Positions 1-10,703 of a stretch of DNA of 64,000 nucleotides are shown in pieces. Numbering within the stretch: position 1 is the first letter of the stretch; each line of letters begins with the position of its first letter. The stretch is from Sarcomyxa edulis (lineage: Eukaryota > Basidiomycota > Agaricomycetes > Agaricales > Mycenaceae), in contig QUOL01000009.1 in the NCBI GenBank assembly GCA_009761415.1, positions 744,001 to 808,000 on the forward strand, given 5' to 3'. Below the pieces are notes generated by a model, which was given only the letters and a program-made list of their open reading frames with translations, was not told the DNA's origin and ran no database searches. Both the position numbers and the translations under genes were made by a program.

Positions 1-160
1 GTGTTTTTTTAGATGCGCTGACACGGCGGAGCGGCCGAGGGGCGACTACTGCGTTGATGTATCCGGCGGAGTGTGCAAGAGTCCAATAAACCTGTTTATC
101 TTCTACGTCGTACGGATTGACCGTGGCGCGTCACGCTCGTTAGTTCCTGTTCGAGTTGTC

Positions 161-232
161 TATAAAACAGTGTATTGACTGACGCGGTGAGTGCTGACAG
201 CGAGTATTGTACGGTATTGACCTTGTATTGAC
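161..232 (+). promoter_or_regulatory. TATA box and repeated GTATTGAC motif
   Basis: TATAAAA lies at 161-167, about 100 bp before the MYND-gene start. The octamer GTATTGAC then occurs three times, at 172-179, 214-221 and 225-232. The TATA position fits a core promoter; a role for the repeated octamer is inference. Confidence 0.45.
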
Positions 233-267
233 CTGCCGTCGTCCGCGTGGTGGCTGTGTAGCCATGC

Positions 268-1333
268 TTGGATGCAGTTTCCGTGCATAACATGGACGGT
301 GACGTGGCTCAAACGGTCTCCTCGAACATTGTACACGGATCCATGGATCGAAGTGGACTTGGTTTGTTTCGACGGGCTGAACACTCTTATCTCGAGGGAC
401 GGGACAGTGACGCCTTTGAATTCTATAGGCGGTCTATCAGGAGGATAGTGAAGCACGAGGACGTAACTTGCACGGTTCGTTTCCGCACGTCAGAAGATCA
501 TCCTCGAGAGATCCTCGCTTTGGTTTGGAGGAATTTCATGGGTTTCTTTCGCGATGTTGAACTCGCGGACTTACAAGGTGTGTATATCGTAGACTTTTCT
601 TTCTCGGAAGTTGATTGAACCGACTGGTTTGGGCTTTGGAAGACTCTCCGAAATGTTTTAAACTTCTGCGCCAGTTCCGCCCTTCTTCAGAGGACGAAAT
701 CCCTGGATTCGAATCCGAACGTGCCGCTGTTCTTCTGAAGGCCATGCGCATCACCGCGGGTTTTACGCTTGGTTTATTGTTTTGGGATAAACGGGACCGT
801 TCATCGGCGGCTAGGCAATACATCGATTCCTTAAAGATAGCTAGCACCCACGCACCCTTCGTAAAGTCTCTTGAAATCGACACTGTAACTCACCTCGAGC
901 GCTGGATTGCGTTGGAAATACATGCGATCCGAGACAACTTGTCGTACCTGATACAAAACGACGCAATTAACGTGGAACTGGCGAACGGACCTGGGTTCGT
1001 ACGGCGAACTGTGATTGCCGTTATGAATACTAGGGTGGAAGGAATTGGTCGTGTGGAGCTTTGTGAAGAGGTTATGGTGGCCACAGACTCGTGCCGATGC
1101 TGTGGAAAGCGGGGAAGAGGCATGAAATGTTGCTCGGTCTGTAAAGTTGACATCTGTGGGTCTACTTGTATTCTTTTTCGTCGCAGCATCCCTGAAATAC
1201 AAGTCTAGACTGCGACACAGATTGCCAGAGACTACATTGGCCGTGAGTGTATTGTTAATTCCGTCCTCCGGTGTCTTGACTGTGTTTGATCGGAAGGACG
1301 CATAAACGCTCCTGTGGCGTCCATTCTGGATAA
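268..1333 (+). CDS. MYND-type zinc-finger protein
   Basis: Best model is join(268..577,643..1155,1209..1242,1297..1333), 297 aa. All three introns are GT-AG, 53-65 bp, and phase-consistent. Starts at 292 or 343 are also possible. The C-terminal 45 residues form a MYND finger assembled only after splicing: a Cys-rich CRCC...CCSVC half, then YCDTDCQRLHWP, then THKRSC. That is the expected C-C-C-C-YC-C-H-C zinc-ligand order. The N-terminal 250 residues are helical, possibly TPR-like, and unrecognised. MYND fingers usually bind proline-rich peptides in partner proteins, so a scaffolding or regulatory role is likely, but no substrate can be named. The gene converges on the reductase small-subunit gene. 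A reading frame with coding character continues from about 1317, so a longer 3' end is possible. Confidence 0.75.
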
Positions 1334-1834
1334 GGAACTGAGTCAGTGGTCTTCGGAAGTTCTCTCGTAGTTTGACCCGATATTCCGATATATACTTTGC
1401 TATCGTGAGTTTTCCAATTGTTGCCTCTTTTTCCTCTGGGAACCCGTGTTTGGCGCCTTCTGGTTTAATTCCTTCCCACGGACTGACGTGCATCTAATGT
1501 GTCTGCAATTCACCAGATATTTGTGCCGAATGTATCGCATCTGGTCGACCTGTTGGACTTGCTCTACTTCGTCCTTCGCACTCGGTATCTGGGAGATGTT
1601 TGATGCAGGCGTGTCATCCCTGTCTAAATAGTGGCTGGATGAAATGCATTTCTTTTCAGTTGCGTCTTAACTGTCAAATAAGCTTCTTTATTTCTACGCA
1701 AGGTGCCTAAAGTTTTCGTATCGTGTCATCGAAGTGTGCTATTGGTGAATATAGTTCTTGGAAGTCGTTCCTCTCTACCTAGTCTATTTGATGGTTGATA
1801 TTTGAAGAGTTGGTCGGGGTATAATAGCAGTGTA
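1334..1834. other. Intergenic, tail-to-tail
   Basis: This lies between the convergent MYND and RNR2 genes. Short open segments at about 1317-1370 and 1500-1600 (plus strand) could be extra 3' exons of the MYND gene, but I could not join them with convincing splice sites. No other feature seen. Confidence 0.4.
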
Positions 1835-3284
1835 TCAGAAGTCTTCTGATGTGGAGCTGTTCGACAGTTAATCCTCGGTTTACGGAACGCAAATTTTAGT
1901 GCTTACAAGGGATGTTTGACAGTATCGCAGACAGTCGATGTGCCTACGTCTCTGTGTGTTCGAACGTGGGCCATGCGGTATTCTGACACGCGCTTCTCGA
2001 AAATGTTGGACTTGCCCTCCAAGGAAATCATCTCCATGAATGGAAACTTTAACGGGCGTCAGTATGCGCGAGTGTCAACGAAACGGAACGTGCTTACGGG
2101 GTTTTTAGCCTCGTAGATAATGGGATAACGTAGCATGGCCAAGAGGCGATCCGTGACAAACTCTATATATTGTCCCATCAAGAGGCCGCTCATACCGACC
2201 AGCGGACTCTTAATGGCGTCTTGCATAGCGAGCATCAGGCTAGTTTACACAGATTGGAATATTGAGCTTACCGCGAGCAAACAGCTTTTCCAGTTTCACG
2301 GCCTCTCTTGCCATCTCATGAACCATCGCGATTGGTGGTTTTTCCGCGATGTGTTCGAGCAAGAGGCACGCGAACCTGGTGTGCAGACCCTCGTCCCTTG
2401 AGATCAACTCGTTCGAGTAGCACAATCCAGGCATCACTCCTTTCTTCTTCAGCCAAAATATGGACGCGAACGACGACGAGAAAAAAACCCCTTCCACGAT
2501 CGCGAAGGCTATTAGGCGGGTGGCAAACGTGGATTGGATATCGTGTATCCATTTGAGGGACCAGTTTGCCTTGGCTTTTATCGAAGGAACATTGTCGATG
2601 GCGTTGAACATGCGGTCGCGTTCTCGAGGGTCTTGTACCAAGGAAGACAGAAGCAGCGAGTAGGTTTCCGCGTGAATGTTCTCCCTACGGGTGGTTGGTG
2701 ATCAGGGCGGTGCGAGTTGCGGATCCAAAGGAGCACCTACGTCATTATCTGGAATCCATAGAAGCAACGAGCCTCTGCTATCTGAACTTCTGCGGAGAAA
2801 CGCTGCACAAGATTGTCGTTGACTATACCGTCCGAGCTAGCAAAGAAGGCAAGGACGAGCTTGATGAACGTCTGTTCGCCCTCTCCGAGTCTAGTGTTCC
2901 AGTCTATCACGTCTCGCGACAAGTCTATCTCTTCGGCTGTCCAGAAGGAAGCTTCTGCCTGCTTGTACATCTCCCATATCTGAAACAAGTCAGCGTAGGC
3001 CGCAAATAACTGTCTTCCGTGCTGACTTTATGAAAGCGTATAGGAAATAACACATAACGAGACGTGTCGGTTTGTAGAATCATCTCGCCCCCGGTTTCCT
3101 TGACTCTGTCATTGGTCGATGATTCGCTTTCTTCGTCGATACTGCGGTACAATATGTAGCTATCAACTCGAGTTAAGAAGTGATTTGTCTCTGCTTACTT
3201 CAACATGTCGACGACACTGTCTTCGGAGTCGTCCGAACTACTGTCTTCGTCTGTTTCGGACCATGGGTGACTATCGAGGGGCAT
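1835..3284 (-). CDS. RNR2: Ribonucleotide reductase small subunit (class Ia R2)
   Basis: Model complement(join(1835..1856,1907..2046,2098..2219,2272..2684,2741..2979,3027..3126,3199..3284)), 7 exons, 373 aa, phases consistent. R2 houses the diferric-tyrosyl radical and pairs with R1 to make dNTPs in the cytosol. Every expected ligand is visible: Asp in WTAEEIDLS, Glu, His and the radical Tyr in ENIHAETY, Glu in [10 protein letters not shown], and Glu and His in [10 protein letters not shown]. The conserved C-terminal block [13 protein letters not shown] is present. The R1-binding tail is supplied by a 22-nt last exon and reads PFSTSEDF at the stop, matching the F...DF ending of eukaryotic R2. 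The N-terminus is a short acidic Asp/Ser/Glu segment. An in-frame stop just upstream fixes the start at 3284. The sequence is divergent from typical fungal R2 outside the motifs, which suggests a second, accessory copy. A minus-strand TATA lies at 3541-3549. Confidence 0.93.
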
Positions 3285-4127
3285 CGAGTCCACGAATTCT
3301 AGTCCGATCCGTCAAAGTGATCGCAATACTTAGAGGATATGGCATGAATATTCACCTAAGTCCTGAAGCGCATTATGGGTTTTGTTGTCTGTCGAGGACG
3401 GCGAGGTGCCGCGATACATCGAGTCGGATATCGTCGTCTTGTCTTTGATTAGTCGTAGTCAAACTACTCTTTGACCGGGACCTATGGCGTACCTGGGTCT
3501 TGTGCTACACGTTCTGTAACTTAGTTCCCGATTGGAATCCTTTATATACTCTGTACCGATCGATCGTTTTCGCCGTATAATGTCCTGAAAGTCGTAGCGA
3601 GTCTATCCAAATAACGTGAATATCGCCTGATCGGTACGACTAATGAGGCGGAGGCACGTTATCATATGTCGATCAGTATACCGTGAATTGACCGTATCGC
3701 ATTGATCGGACAAACTCTATATATAAACCCCCGAAACATATTGGACGAGTTGGCAGGTTTGTTACCGAGATAAGTATCCCTAAATCATCGTCTGTGTTCC
3801 GGTCATTGTTGATCGCATTTCGCTGGAGTTTAGCGTGGGGTACTTAACATTTCCGCTTTTTCCCTCTCTTTTTCTGCAGCACCCCTCGAAGTAATGGGGA
3901 GCGTTTTAGTTTTTGACGCGTCGACAAGGACTCTGGGCAAGTTTTCAGTCTCGCTTCTTAGTGTGTTTGACTGATTGATGTCTAGATGATGCTACAAACC
4001 CGGCGGGCGCCGTTGGTACTGCGGGTGTCTTAGAATTGGCAACGGGTCGGTCTATTACACTCTGTCTCTAGTATTATGGGTCATCACTTATCGTCGCGTT
4101 GGACTGACAGACCTATCGTATAATAAA
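3285..4127. promoter_or_regulatory. Divergent promoter region, RNR2 / Helitron side
   Basis: No gene. A minus-strand TATA (TTTATATA read on plus) is at 3541 and a plus-strand TATATATAAA at 3718-3727. Between them are the shared 11-mer ATACCGTGAAT at 3678-3688, a related AACGTGAAT near 3610, and several GATCG-type words. The plus-strand TATA is about 400 bp from the Helitron start codon, so it may have served another gene before the Helitron arrived. I see nothing coding at 3730-4127. Confidence 0.55.
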
Positions 4128-7100
4128 ATGGTGTTGCGGACGGACGGGAGAGTGAGCGTCCAGGAAGCGACGATCCCCGTTTATCGACTCAACAGTAACT
4201 ACGACTATATTACTTGTACGCGCCTTCTCGACACCTTGCCGGACTTGGCTGACGAGCGCAACCTCGTGGCCATTGTCCCCCCATCTATCCTCGTCAGAGT
4301 CTTCAGATTTGTGTTATTAAAAGAACTGAAGAAGATCTGCGTCCATCACGGAATCCACGCAGGCAGTTCTTTCAAGTTGGAAGACTTCCGAGTGTCGCTC
4401 TTATCGCATAACTGCATCGCTTCATGTGCCAGAGTATATTACATTTTCAGAGGTCGCGCCAAAGCTCGAACAAACATCGAGTGGAGGTTCGCAAGTGATG
4501 TCTCGAGAATCGAACGAACGGATGCGGGTGTATCGACCCGGGCGCGTACACCCGATCATGCGACTGACCACGACGTCTTTCGAGTCGATGGAGATCTCGT
4601 ATTGGACGAAGAGGATTCGGGGTGGGATGACGATCCTCTTGAGGTCCCTAGCGACGATCTTCGTCGTTCGATTATAGACGAGTGGCAAAGCACCATGTCG
4701 ACTGATAGAATGCGTCGCAGAGGGTGTGCCGTTTGTGCTAGACTGACTCCGGAACCTCTCATTGTCCGGTTGAATTCCGTCTCCATACCTCTCTATCTGT
4801 TGAGAAATGATGAGCTTCCGCCACATCTTCGTCCGACTGAGTATGACATGAAGGCGTACGATATGGCCATCCTTCATCCCCCCGGACTGTCGAATAAAAG
4901 TCGCAAAGGTTATATGTCCACGTGTGGAACATGCGCAGACAGTCTCCGGGGACATGACATGCCTAAATTTGCGTTGGCTAATTGGTTGTATTACGGACGT
5001 TCCGCCCTTCCTCCTCTTGTCAAGGCCGCATTCGACAGTGCTTCTACGTTCGATCTTATGTTGATAGCTAGAGCTCGAGCCAGCACTATATGCTTCCGCT
5101 TCGGGGCGAAATCTAACTTGGAGGACGAAGGAGATGCTGAGCGCTCTGGAGTTCTCTCCAGTGTTAGGAGGGGCATCAGGGGAAATGTGATGGTGACGCC
5201 GCTGGATGCTACGAGGCTGACTTCCGTGTTGCCTCCCGATGCGCGGACTATATCCGAGACTATGTGCGCCGTATTTGTGGGTAGGACTATGCCTAGCCAT
5301 TCTACCATTGCAAAATTGAGTCCCGTGTTAGTACGGAGGAGCAGAGTAAAGACGATGATCGAGTTCCTCTTGAAGTTCAACCCTCACTATCGAACGGTTG
5401 ACGGGTTCAAAGGTTTTAGTGCTGAAAACCTGAATAGTCTGTTCGGACAGGGTGACAATCAAAGAGACGAGGCTGTCCCGTGTTTCATGGATATAGGGCA
5501 TATTCAGAGCAACGACGCCATAGAATCAGCTACGTCCGATTACACCCCACGCAATGAATATGATGTTGGTACTGGCGAAGTGATTATGGAGAATGTGGGG
5601 TTCACGACAGGTGACGAGTCACCCCTGACTTATCGAGATATGAAGCTGAAGGCTCTGAGTCATTGTTTGGGCGGTGGATCCTTTATATCGTCTCGTCGGG
5701 GGTCTCGGATGATTCCCGATTTTAACAATCCGTACTTGTTATCTTGGCTCTTCCCCCACCTCGACCCTTGGGGCATAGGAGGTTTCCATGATCCGAGGCG
5801 GAAGAAACGCATCACGATGGAGGAGCAATTGCGGCACCTGTTGCAGATCGAAGGTGGACTGTTCGAAAAAGATCCCGAGTTTGCGTTTGTGTTCTACAAC
5901 ATCAAGCAGAAGAAACTTGTATCGCAGAACGTCCGGTTCAGAGTGCCCCACCGGCGTTATAGACAGATAATCCGAGACTTGCTGGATATCGATGTCGACA
6001 GCCTGCTTCAGTTGCAAACTTCCTTCAAAAGAAATCCCTTGTACCACCCTAGCGACGATACCGAGAAGTCGCTTGTTCGTCTATTAGCCAACGTTAGCAT
6101 GGTCGGGAGTAATATTCCTGGTAGCGCGGCTTACAAGGTCTCTCTGCGCAACGAAATACGAGCTGTTATTAATTATCGAGGTACTCCCACTCTGTTCATC
6201 ACTCTTAACCCATCCGATGTGGATCATCCGTTAGTCCGCCTCAACGCCGGTCAAGACATCGATCTTGACGATATATCGCGCGGAGAGGATTTGGATAGAT
6301 GGGGTCGAGCGTTGCTGGCAGCGAAGAATCCGTCCGCATGTGCCGTGTTCTTCCATAGTATGATCAGTGGGTTCATCTCGATCGTCCTGGGCTTCGGAAA
6401 AAATGGTCGAGGTCTTTTTGGGAGGTGTTTATCGTATTACGGTTCCGTGGAAGCAAACGGGCGAGGAACTCTTCACTGCCATATGTTGATATGGCTCTGG
6501 GGTCACCCATCCCCACAGATTCTACGAGATAAGATGAGCGAGTCTGTGGAGTATAAAGTGAAAACATTCCGTTGGCTGGAGTCCATAATTAAATGCGAAC
6601 TCCTCGGTATGAACGAAGCTGCAGTCGAGACTTCTGGGCCACTTCCACGTCCGAACAGAAAGAAAGACACCGGTGATCCTCATCCCGGAGCCATTCCAGC
6701 ACCTCTGCTCAGAAATTCGGTGTCTCCCGTTCAGTTTCGGATGGACTTTGAAGGTTTTGTGAACTCGTTGGTCAAGGAGTTCAATTGGCACGTGCACACG
6801 GCATCTTGCTGGAAACATCTTGCTCGCAGTCAGATTCGTGACGATCACAACTGTAGAATGGGAATAGACGGGAGTACCAGGGCTGAAACAACATTGGACG
6901 AAGAAACCGCTTCCATTCTTCTCAGGCGCCTTCATCCACGGATCGCTTCGTACAACGACGTCGTCATCTTCCTCCTTAAATGTAATGTGGATATAAAGTT
7001 CATAGGTTCGGGTGAGGCGGCCAAGGCTTACCTGTATTATATCACGGACTACATAACAAAGCCGTCGTTGCCTGTCCACGTGGGTCTCGCCGCGTTGTCG

Positions 7101-9941
7101 TATGCAGTCAAGCAGACCAATTCTAAATTTTCTTTAACGCCCGGGTGCGATTATGGAGAAAATCCGGAACTCGACAGAGGAGCTATGATCGTGACCGTCA
7201 ATTCCATGATGGGGCATCAGGAGATTTCCCATCAGCAGGTTATGAGCTATCTGGTAGGCGGAGGAGACCATTACACCCCGGACAAATTCCAGACTATACC
7301 TTGGGGTGCCTTTCGGGCGTTAGTTCGACAATTCGACGAAAACGACCGAGCGTCTCACCTTACTGAACCATCAGTTGTACTGCAGCTTGGACGACGCTCC
7401 ATAACGGCGTCGAACCAGGTCTTTGATTATTTGTACCGCAGTGAAGACTCTGTATTCGATCGCATGTGTCTATACGAATTTTTTGAAAGAGCCCAAAAGA
7501 GAGAGCTTCCTCCTTCGTCCAGAGAGCTGATACGCGCTGGACGGCGAGCGTCTTTGGGTCACATCTCAGGAGGGTTCTCAGGGCCGGTACATCCCCAGTA
7601 CAATACGCATGTCATGCGGATTCGGAGGAAGCCTGTCATTCCGGTGATCCTAGGTGAGAAGATCTCGAACCCAGCGCGCGGGGAAGGAGAGTTGGAAGAG
7701 TGGTCGAGGGATGTGACGCTTCTGTTCGTTCCTTGGAGAACTTTAGGGGATTTGAAAGGGACCTACAGCGATTGGACTTCCGTGTACAAAGGACGGCAGG
7801 GCGAAGTGCAACTCAAGTATCGACGTGTTATTCAGAACCTAAACGTCCTTTCTGAGTGCAGAGATGCTCGAGGAGAATTGTTGAGGAAGTGGAGGGACGA
7901 ACGGAGAAAAGACATCAGGCACTACGAAGTCGACGACGCGTTGGAGATCATGCTCGGCGAAGAAGACGACGAGCCCTCGATGAATGTATTCGATGCACTG
8001 GCGTCACAAGACAACGACGACGACGCTACTAATCCTCGAAACGATCCTCTGATCGAGTCTGAACTGGGAGTTCGGAATAGCATGCTCCTTGACCTCTGTC
8101 TCCGTCTCGACGAGGAATCTTCTGTATCAGTCGGCGACAGAGAGATGGGGGTCGCGGAGGTTACCTCCGACGACGATGGAATACTGGACGAGCAATCCTC
8201 TTCTATGTCTTGTCTGAAGAAAAAGCGACGTCCCGAGCACCAACCTTCCCTTCGTACGACGCGGCGTCCGAGACTTCAGTTGGCAGCGGGAGGTCCGCAA
8301 ACAACTGTCGCCACCCTCGACCCGACGGTTTCGAGCGGGGGGTGCTCGCACGGTGTTGAGCCTTCTGATTGGGATGTGGTTGACGAGGTTGTTGAAGAAA
8401 TGAACTTGACAGCCAATACAGCACAGACGAGGGCTCTCCGAATAATGGCTAGACGCGTAATTCAGGGAGGACCCCAGCTACTGATGTATGTCGCGGGGGT
8501 GGGGGGTACGGGAAAGTCGCATTTGGTCAAGGCTCTCGTAAAGTTGTTCCAAAAGCTTGGTCGTCGACACGAGCTCTTGCTGGGGGCTCCTACTGGTATT
8601 GCGGCCGTCTTGATAGGTGGTCATACCATGCACTCTCTAAGCATGACGAACCCTCACAGGAAAATAAAAGACGTGCAGGAGTTGATTGCTTTGTGGAGAG
8701 GCGTGAAATTTCTTGTCGTGGATGAGATATCCATGGTAGGGTCGCTTTTCTTGAGCCAGTTCTCGGGTCGTCTTCGACAGGCTATGTCCGACGACGTTGT
8801 AGCGTCCGCGCAGCCGTTCGGTGGTGTACACGTAGTGTTTATGGGGGATTTTGGGCAGCTCAGACCTCCTAGACAATTGTCTTTGTTTGCATATCAACTG
8901 GTCGACAGCCCTTCGTTCGAAGAAAGTCGAAATTCCGAAGGGATAGACGCCATGAATGGTGCGTTTTTATGGAGACAAGTGAACGTGGTCGTCAAGTTAA
9001 CTAGAAATCACCGCCATCAAGGAGACTCTGATTATGCAGAGTTCTTAGCGCGTGTTCGCTTGGGGATTTCGCAGCCCAACTCCTCCCGCTTCTCTAATTC
9101 GAATTGCATCGACGATCTGGAGTTCATTAGAACCAGAGAATTGTCGCGCATTGCCGACCGAGATCCCGATTCCTTGAGCGATTTTCGGGATGCTCCGGTC
9201 ATAGTTGGGAGTAGGGAAGTCCGCGACGCAGTAAACGCCAAGTATGTGGCGTTTCACGCTAGACGGCTCGGACGATCTGTTCATTTGTATCACGCCATAG
9301 ACTCTATCAAACGGACTAGAGTTTCGGGGGCTGTAAGAGACAGACTTTGGAAGATGAAGTCGCGAGAAACTCGCGATTCCTTGGGCAGGTTGCCGCTATT
9401 TGTTGGGATGAAAGTGATGGTGACCGAAAATATAGCTTTCAGTAAAGGCATCGTCAACGGAGTCGAGGGGATCGTCCACGGCGTCAAATACACTCGAGAC
9501 GACATGGGTAACAGATACGCGTCTGTGGTGTACGTCAAAATTGACGGTGTGGAGATGGGAATTTCTGGTATTGCGTCTGGTATTGTTCCCATCTTCCCTG
9601 AGACGGTTGCGTTCGAGTGGAAGCACAAAGTTGGAAACGAGACGAGGTCGGGAACCGTGTCTCGAAAACAACTGCCATTGATCCCTTCCTACTCGTACAC
9701 CGATTTCAAAAGTCAAGGTCGAACTCTCGACAGGGCGATAATCGACCTGTCTACCGCGCGGGGTCAAGGCGTTTATGTTATGCTATCCAGAGTCAAACGT
9801 CTGGACGGTATCGCTATCCTTAGGTGGTTTCCGTCGACTAAAATATTCCAACGCCTTCCTGAAGATGTGCGGAATGAGCTGGCCCGTGTTGATCTCCTCG
9901 ATGTAGTCACGACTGATGCTTACAATTTCGGAAAGCTTTAA
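4128..9941 (+). CDS. Helitron Rep-helicase transposase
   Basis: One uninterrupted 1937-codon frame without introns, unlike its neighbours. Order: an N-terminal Cys-rich/DUF6570-like region (about 190-330, with CAVC, CGTC and PKFALANWLYYG); a Helitron-type HUH Rep domain with FITLNP near 690, GTLHCHMLIWL near 780 (the HxH metal site), and paired tyrosines Y971 and Y975 in YYITDYITK; an acidic linker; and a Pif1-family helicase with Walker A GVGGTGKS at about 1457-1464, Walker B VVDEIS (DE 1532-1533), FMGDFGQLRPP near 1571, and a C-terminal block ending in VMLSRVKRLDG. Rep nicks and ligates single strands and the helicase unwinds them, driving rolling-circle transposition. All key residues are present, so it could be active. 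Its start codon lies far from the nearest TATA. Confidence 0.95.
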   Translation: MVLRTDGRVSVQEATIPVYRLNSNYDYITCTRLLDTLPDLADERNLVAIVPPSILVRVFRFVLLKELKKICVHHGIHAGSSFKLEDFRVSLLSHNCIASCARVYYIFRGRAKARTNIEWRFASDVSRIERTDAGVSTRARTPDHATDHDVFRVDGDLVLDEEDSGWDDDPLEVPSDDLRRSIIDEWQSTMSTDRMRRRGCAVCARLTPEPLIVRLNSVSIPLYLLRNDELPPHLRPTEYDMKAYDMAILHPPGLSNKSRKGYMSTCGTCADSLRGHDMPKFALANWLYYGRSALPPLVKAAFDSASTFDLMLIARARASTICFRFGAKSNLEDEGDAERSGVLSSVRRGIRGNVMVTPLDATRLTSVLPPDARTISETMCAVFVGRTMPSHSTIAKLSPVLVRRSRVKTMIEFLLKFNPHYRTVDGFKGFSAENLNSLFGQGDNQRDEAVPCFMDIGHIQSNDAIESATSDYTPRNEYDVGTGEVIMENVGFTTGDESPLTYRDMKLKALSHCLGGGSFISSRRGSRMIPDFNNPYLLSWLFPHLDPWGIGGFHDPRRKKRITMEEQLRHLLQIEGGLFEKDPEFAFVFYNIKQKKLVSQNVRFRVPHRRYRQIIRDLLDIDVDSLLQLQTSFKRNPLYHPSDDTEKSLVRLLANVSMVGSNIPGSAAYKVSLRNEIRAVINYRGTPTLFITLNPSDVDHPLVRLNAGQDIDLDDISRGEDLDRWGRALLAAKNPSACAVFFHSMISGFISIVLGFGKNGRGLFGRCLSYYGSVEANGRGTLHCHMLIWLWGHPSPQILRDKMSESVEYKVKTFRWLESIIKCELLGMNEAAVETSGPLPRPNRKKDTGDPHPGAIPAPLLRNSVSPVQFRMDFEGFVNSLVKEFNWHVHTASCWKHLARSQIRDDHNCRMGIDGSTRAETTLDEETASILLRRLHPRIASYNDVVIFLLKCNVDIKFIGSGEAAKAYLYYITDYITKPSLPVHVGLAALSYAVKQTNSKFSLTPGCDYGENPELDRGAMIVTVNSMMGHQEISHQQVMSYLVGGGDHYTPDKFQTIPWGAFRALVRQFDENDRASHLTEPSVVLQLGRRSITASNQVFDYLYRSEDSVFDRMCLYEFFERAQKRELPPSSRELIRAGRRASLGHISGGFSGPVHPQYNTHVMRIRRKPVIPVILGEKISNPARGEGELEEWSRDVTLLFVPWRTLGDLKGTYSDWTSVYKGRQGEVQLKYRRVIQNLNVLSECRDARGELLRKWRDERRKDIRHYEVDDALEIMLGEEDDEPSMNVFDALASQDNDDDATNPRNDPLIESELGVRNSMLLDLCLRLDEESSVSVGDREMGVAEVTSDDDGILDEQSSSMSCLKKKRRPEHQPSLRTTRRPRLQLAAGGPQTTVATLDPTVSSGGCSHGVEPSDWDVVDEVVEEMNLTANTAQTRALRIMARRVIQGGPQLLMYVAGVGGTGKSHLVKALVKLFQKLGRRHELLLGAPTGIAAVLIGGHTMHSLSMTNPHRKIKDVQELIALWRGVKFLVVDEISMVGSLFLSQFSGRLRQAMSDDVVASAQPFGGVHVVFMGDFGQLRPPRQLSLFAYQLVDSPSFEESRNSEGIDAMNGAFLWRQVNVVVKLTRNHRHQGDSDYAEFLARVRLGISQPNSSRFSNSNCIDDLEFIRTRELSRIADRDPDSLSDFRDAPVIVGSREVRDAVNAKYVAFHARRLGRSVHLYHAIDSIKRTRVSGAVRDRLWKMKSRETRDSLGRLPLFVGMKVMVTENIAFSKGIVNGVEGIVHGVKYTRDDMGNRYASVVYVKIDGVEMGISGIASGIVPIFPETVAFEWKHKVGNETRSGTVSRKQLPLIPSYSYTDFKSQGRTLDRAIIDLSTARGQGVYVMLSRVKRLDGIAILRWFPSTKIFQRLPEDVRNELARVDLLDVVTTDAYNFGKL
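4128..9941 (+). mobile_element. Helitron, termini not located
   Basis: The intact Rep-helicase marks an autonomous Helitron. The element must extend past the ORF on both sides, but I could not identify a convincing 5' TC end or a hairpin followed by CTRR. Bounds given are only those of the coding region. Confidence 0.6.
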
Positions 9942-10096
9942 GTTAGCACCCTTTTCGATGTACTCGTCACGTTTAATTGTTCATTTTCTTGAGATAAAAC
10001 CATAAAACAGTATGTGTCAATGTGTGGGAAATTTCGGACCTTTGACATTGCAAAGACGGTCAGCAAGAATCTTACAACCTGACGCGCGACCACGTA

Positions 10097-10703
10097 CTAC
10101 CAGGATATCGTGGAATAGTCCTTTATCGACCTGTTGATTTCCCTGGTCAACCATCTAAATCGGGTACCGGTGAGATACGAGCATGAGGGCGATGATATGC
10201 AAGCGCGAGTCGAACGGGGCTTACAAGCCTACTACTGCGTCTACCAACGCCTTGTCTGCCCAATCCATCTGAATGATCTGATACGGATCTTTTCGCGAGC
10301 ATTTGAGCACCACGATGTTTCCTAGCCAGTGTCTGTCGTATACTTTGGCGACGCAAGCGTTCGGGAGCGACGAAACTTGGTCGTTCGAGAACAGAATCAC
10401 CAACTGATTCCTCAGTGGGTATGCTCTATAAGTCTGTGGAATGAAGGCTAAACGACAGCCCTTGTACCCCTGAGGGAATATGTCGTCCAGTAGTATATCC
10501 TCGGCCCAGACGCAGGATCCATCCTGGTCGTCATTGATAGTCGATACCAGTGTACGGATCCTGGAACCGCCTGTAGGAAAAAGTAGGCCTTTATACGTTC
10601 TGTACTGTAGTGAAGTCGTTGATATTAAGTCGAAGTTTGAGGTGTCAGGTACTGACGTTTGCGTTGGCTTCTCGTACTGTCTCGTTCCTTTGGTTGACGT
10701 CAA
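10097..10703 (-). CDS. Unrecognised family U, copy 1
   Basis: Last two exons are clear: main exon ending at 10225 and terminal exon 10097..10154, joined by a GT-AG intron after VVGL. The 5' end is uncertain, because a TATA-like GTATAAAG near 10595 may mean that the true start lies inside the open frame. The encoded protein shares a domain with the copies at 14.3 and 15.1 kb: an N-terminal FPTG segment, a central IFPQG...RL...P block, and a core reading HWLGNIVVLK (xWxGNxxxxK in all copies). The terminal exon here reads LWLTREINRSIKD. No signal peptide or membrane segment is evident, and I do not recognise a catalytic motif. The family resembles lineage-specific agaricomycete proteins without known function. 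Confidence 0.55.

Noticed and set aside
831..1493. 220-codon minus-strand frame
   Set aside because: It overlaps the MYND gene, whose spliced zinc finger is unmistakable on the plus strand.
4422..5300. 292-codon minus-strand frame inside the Helitron gene
   Set aside because: The plus strand carries clear Helitron domains there; the minus frame has random-looking composition.
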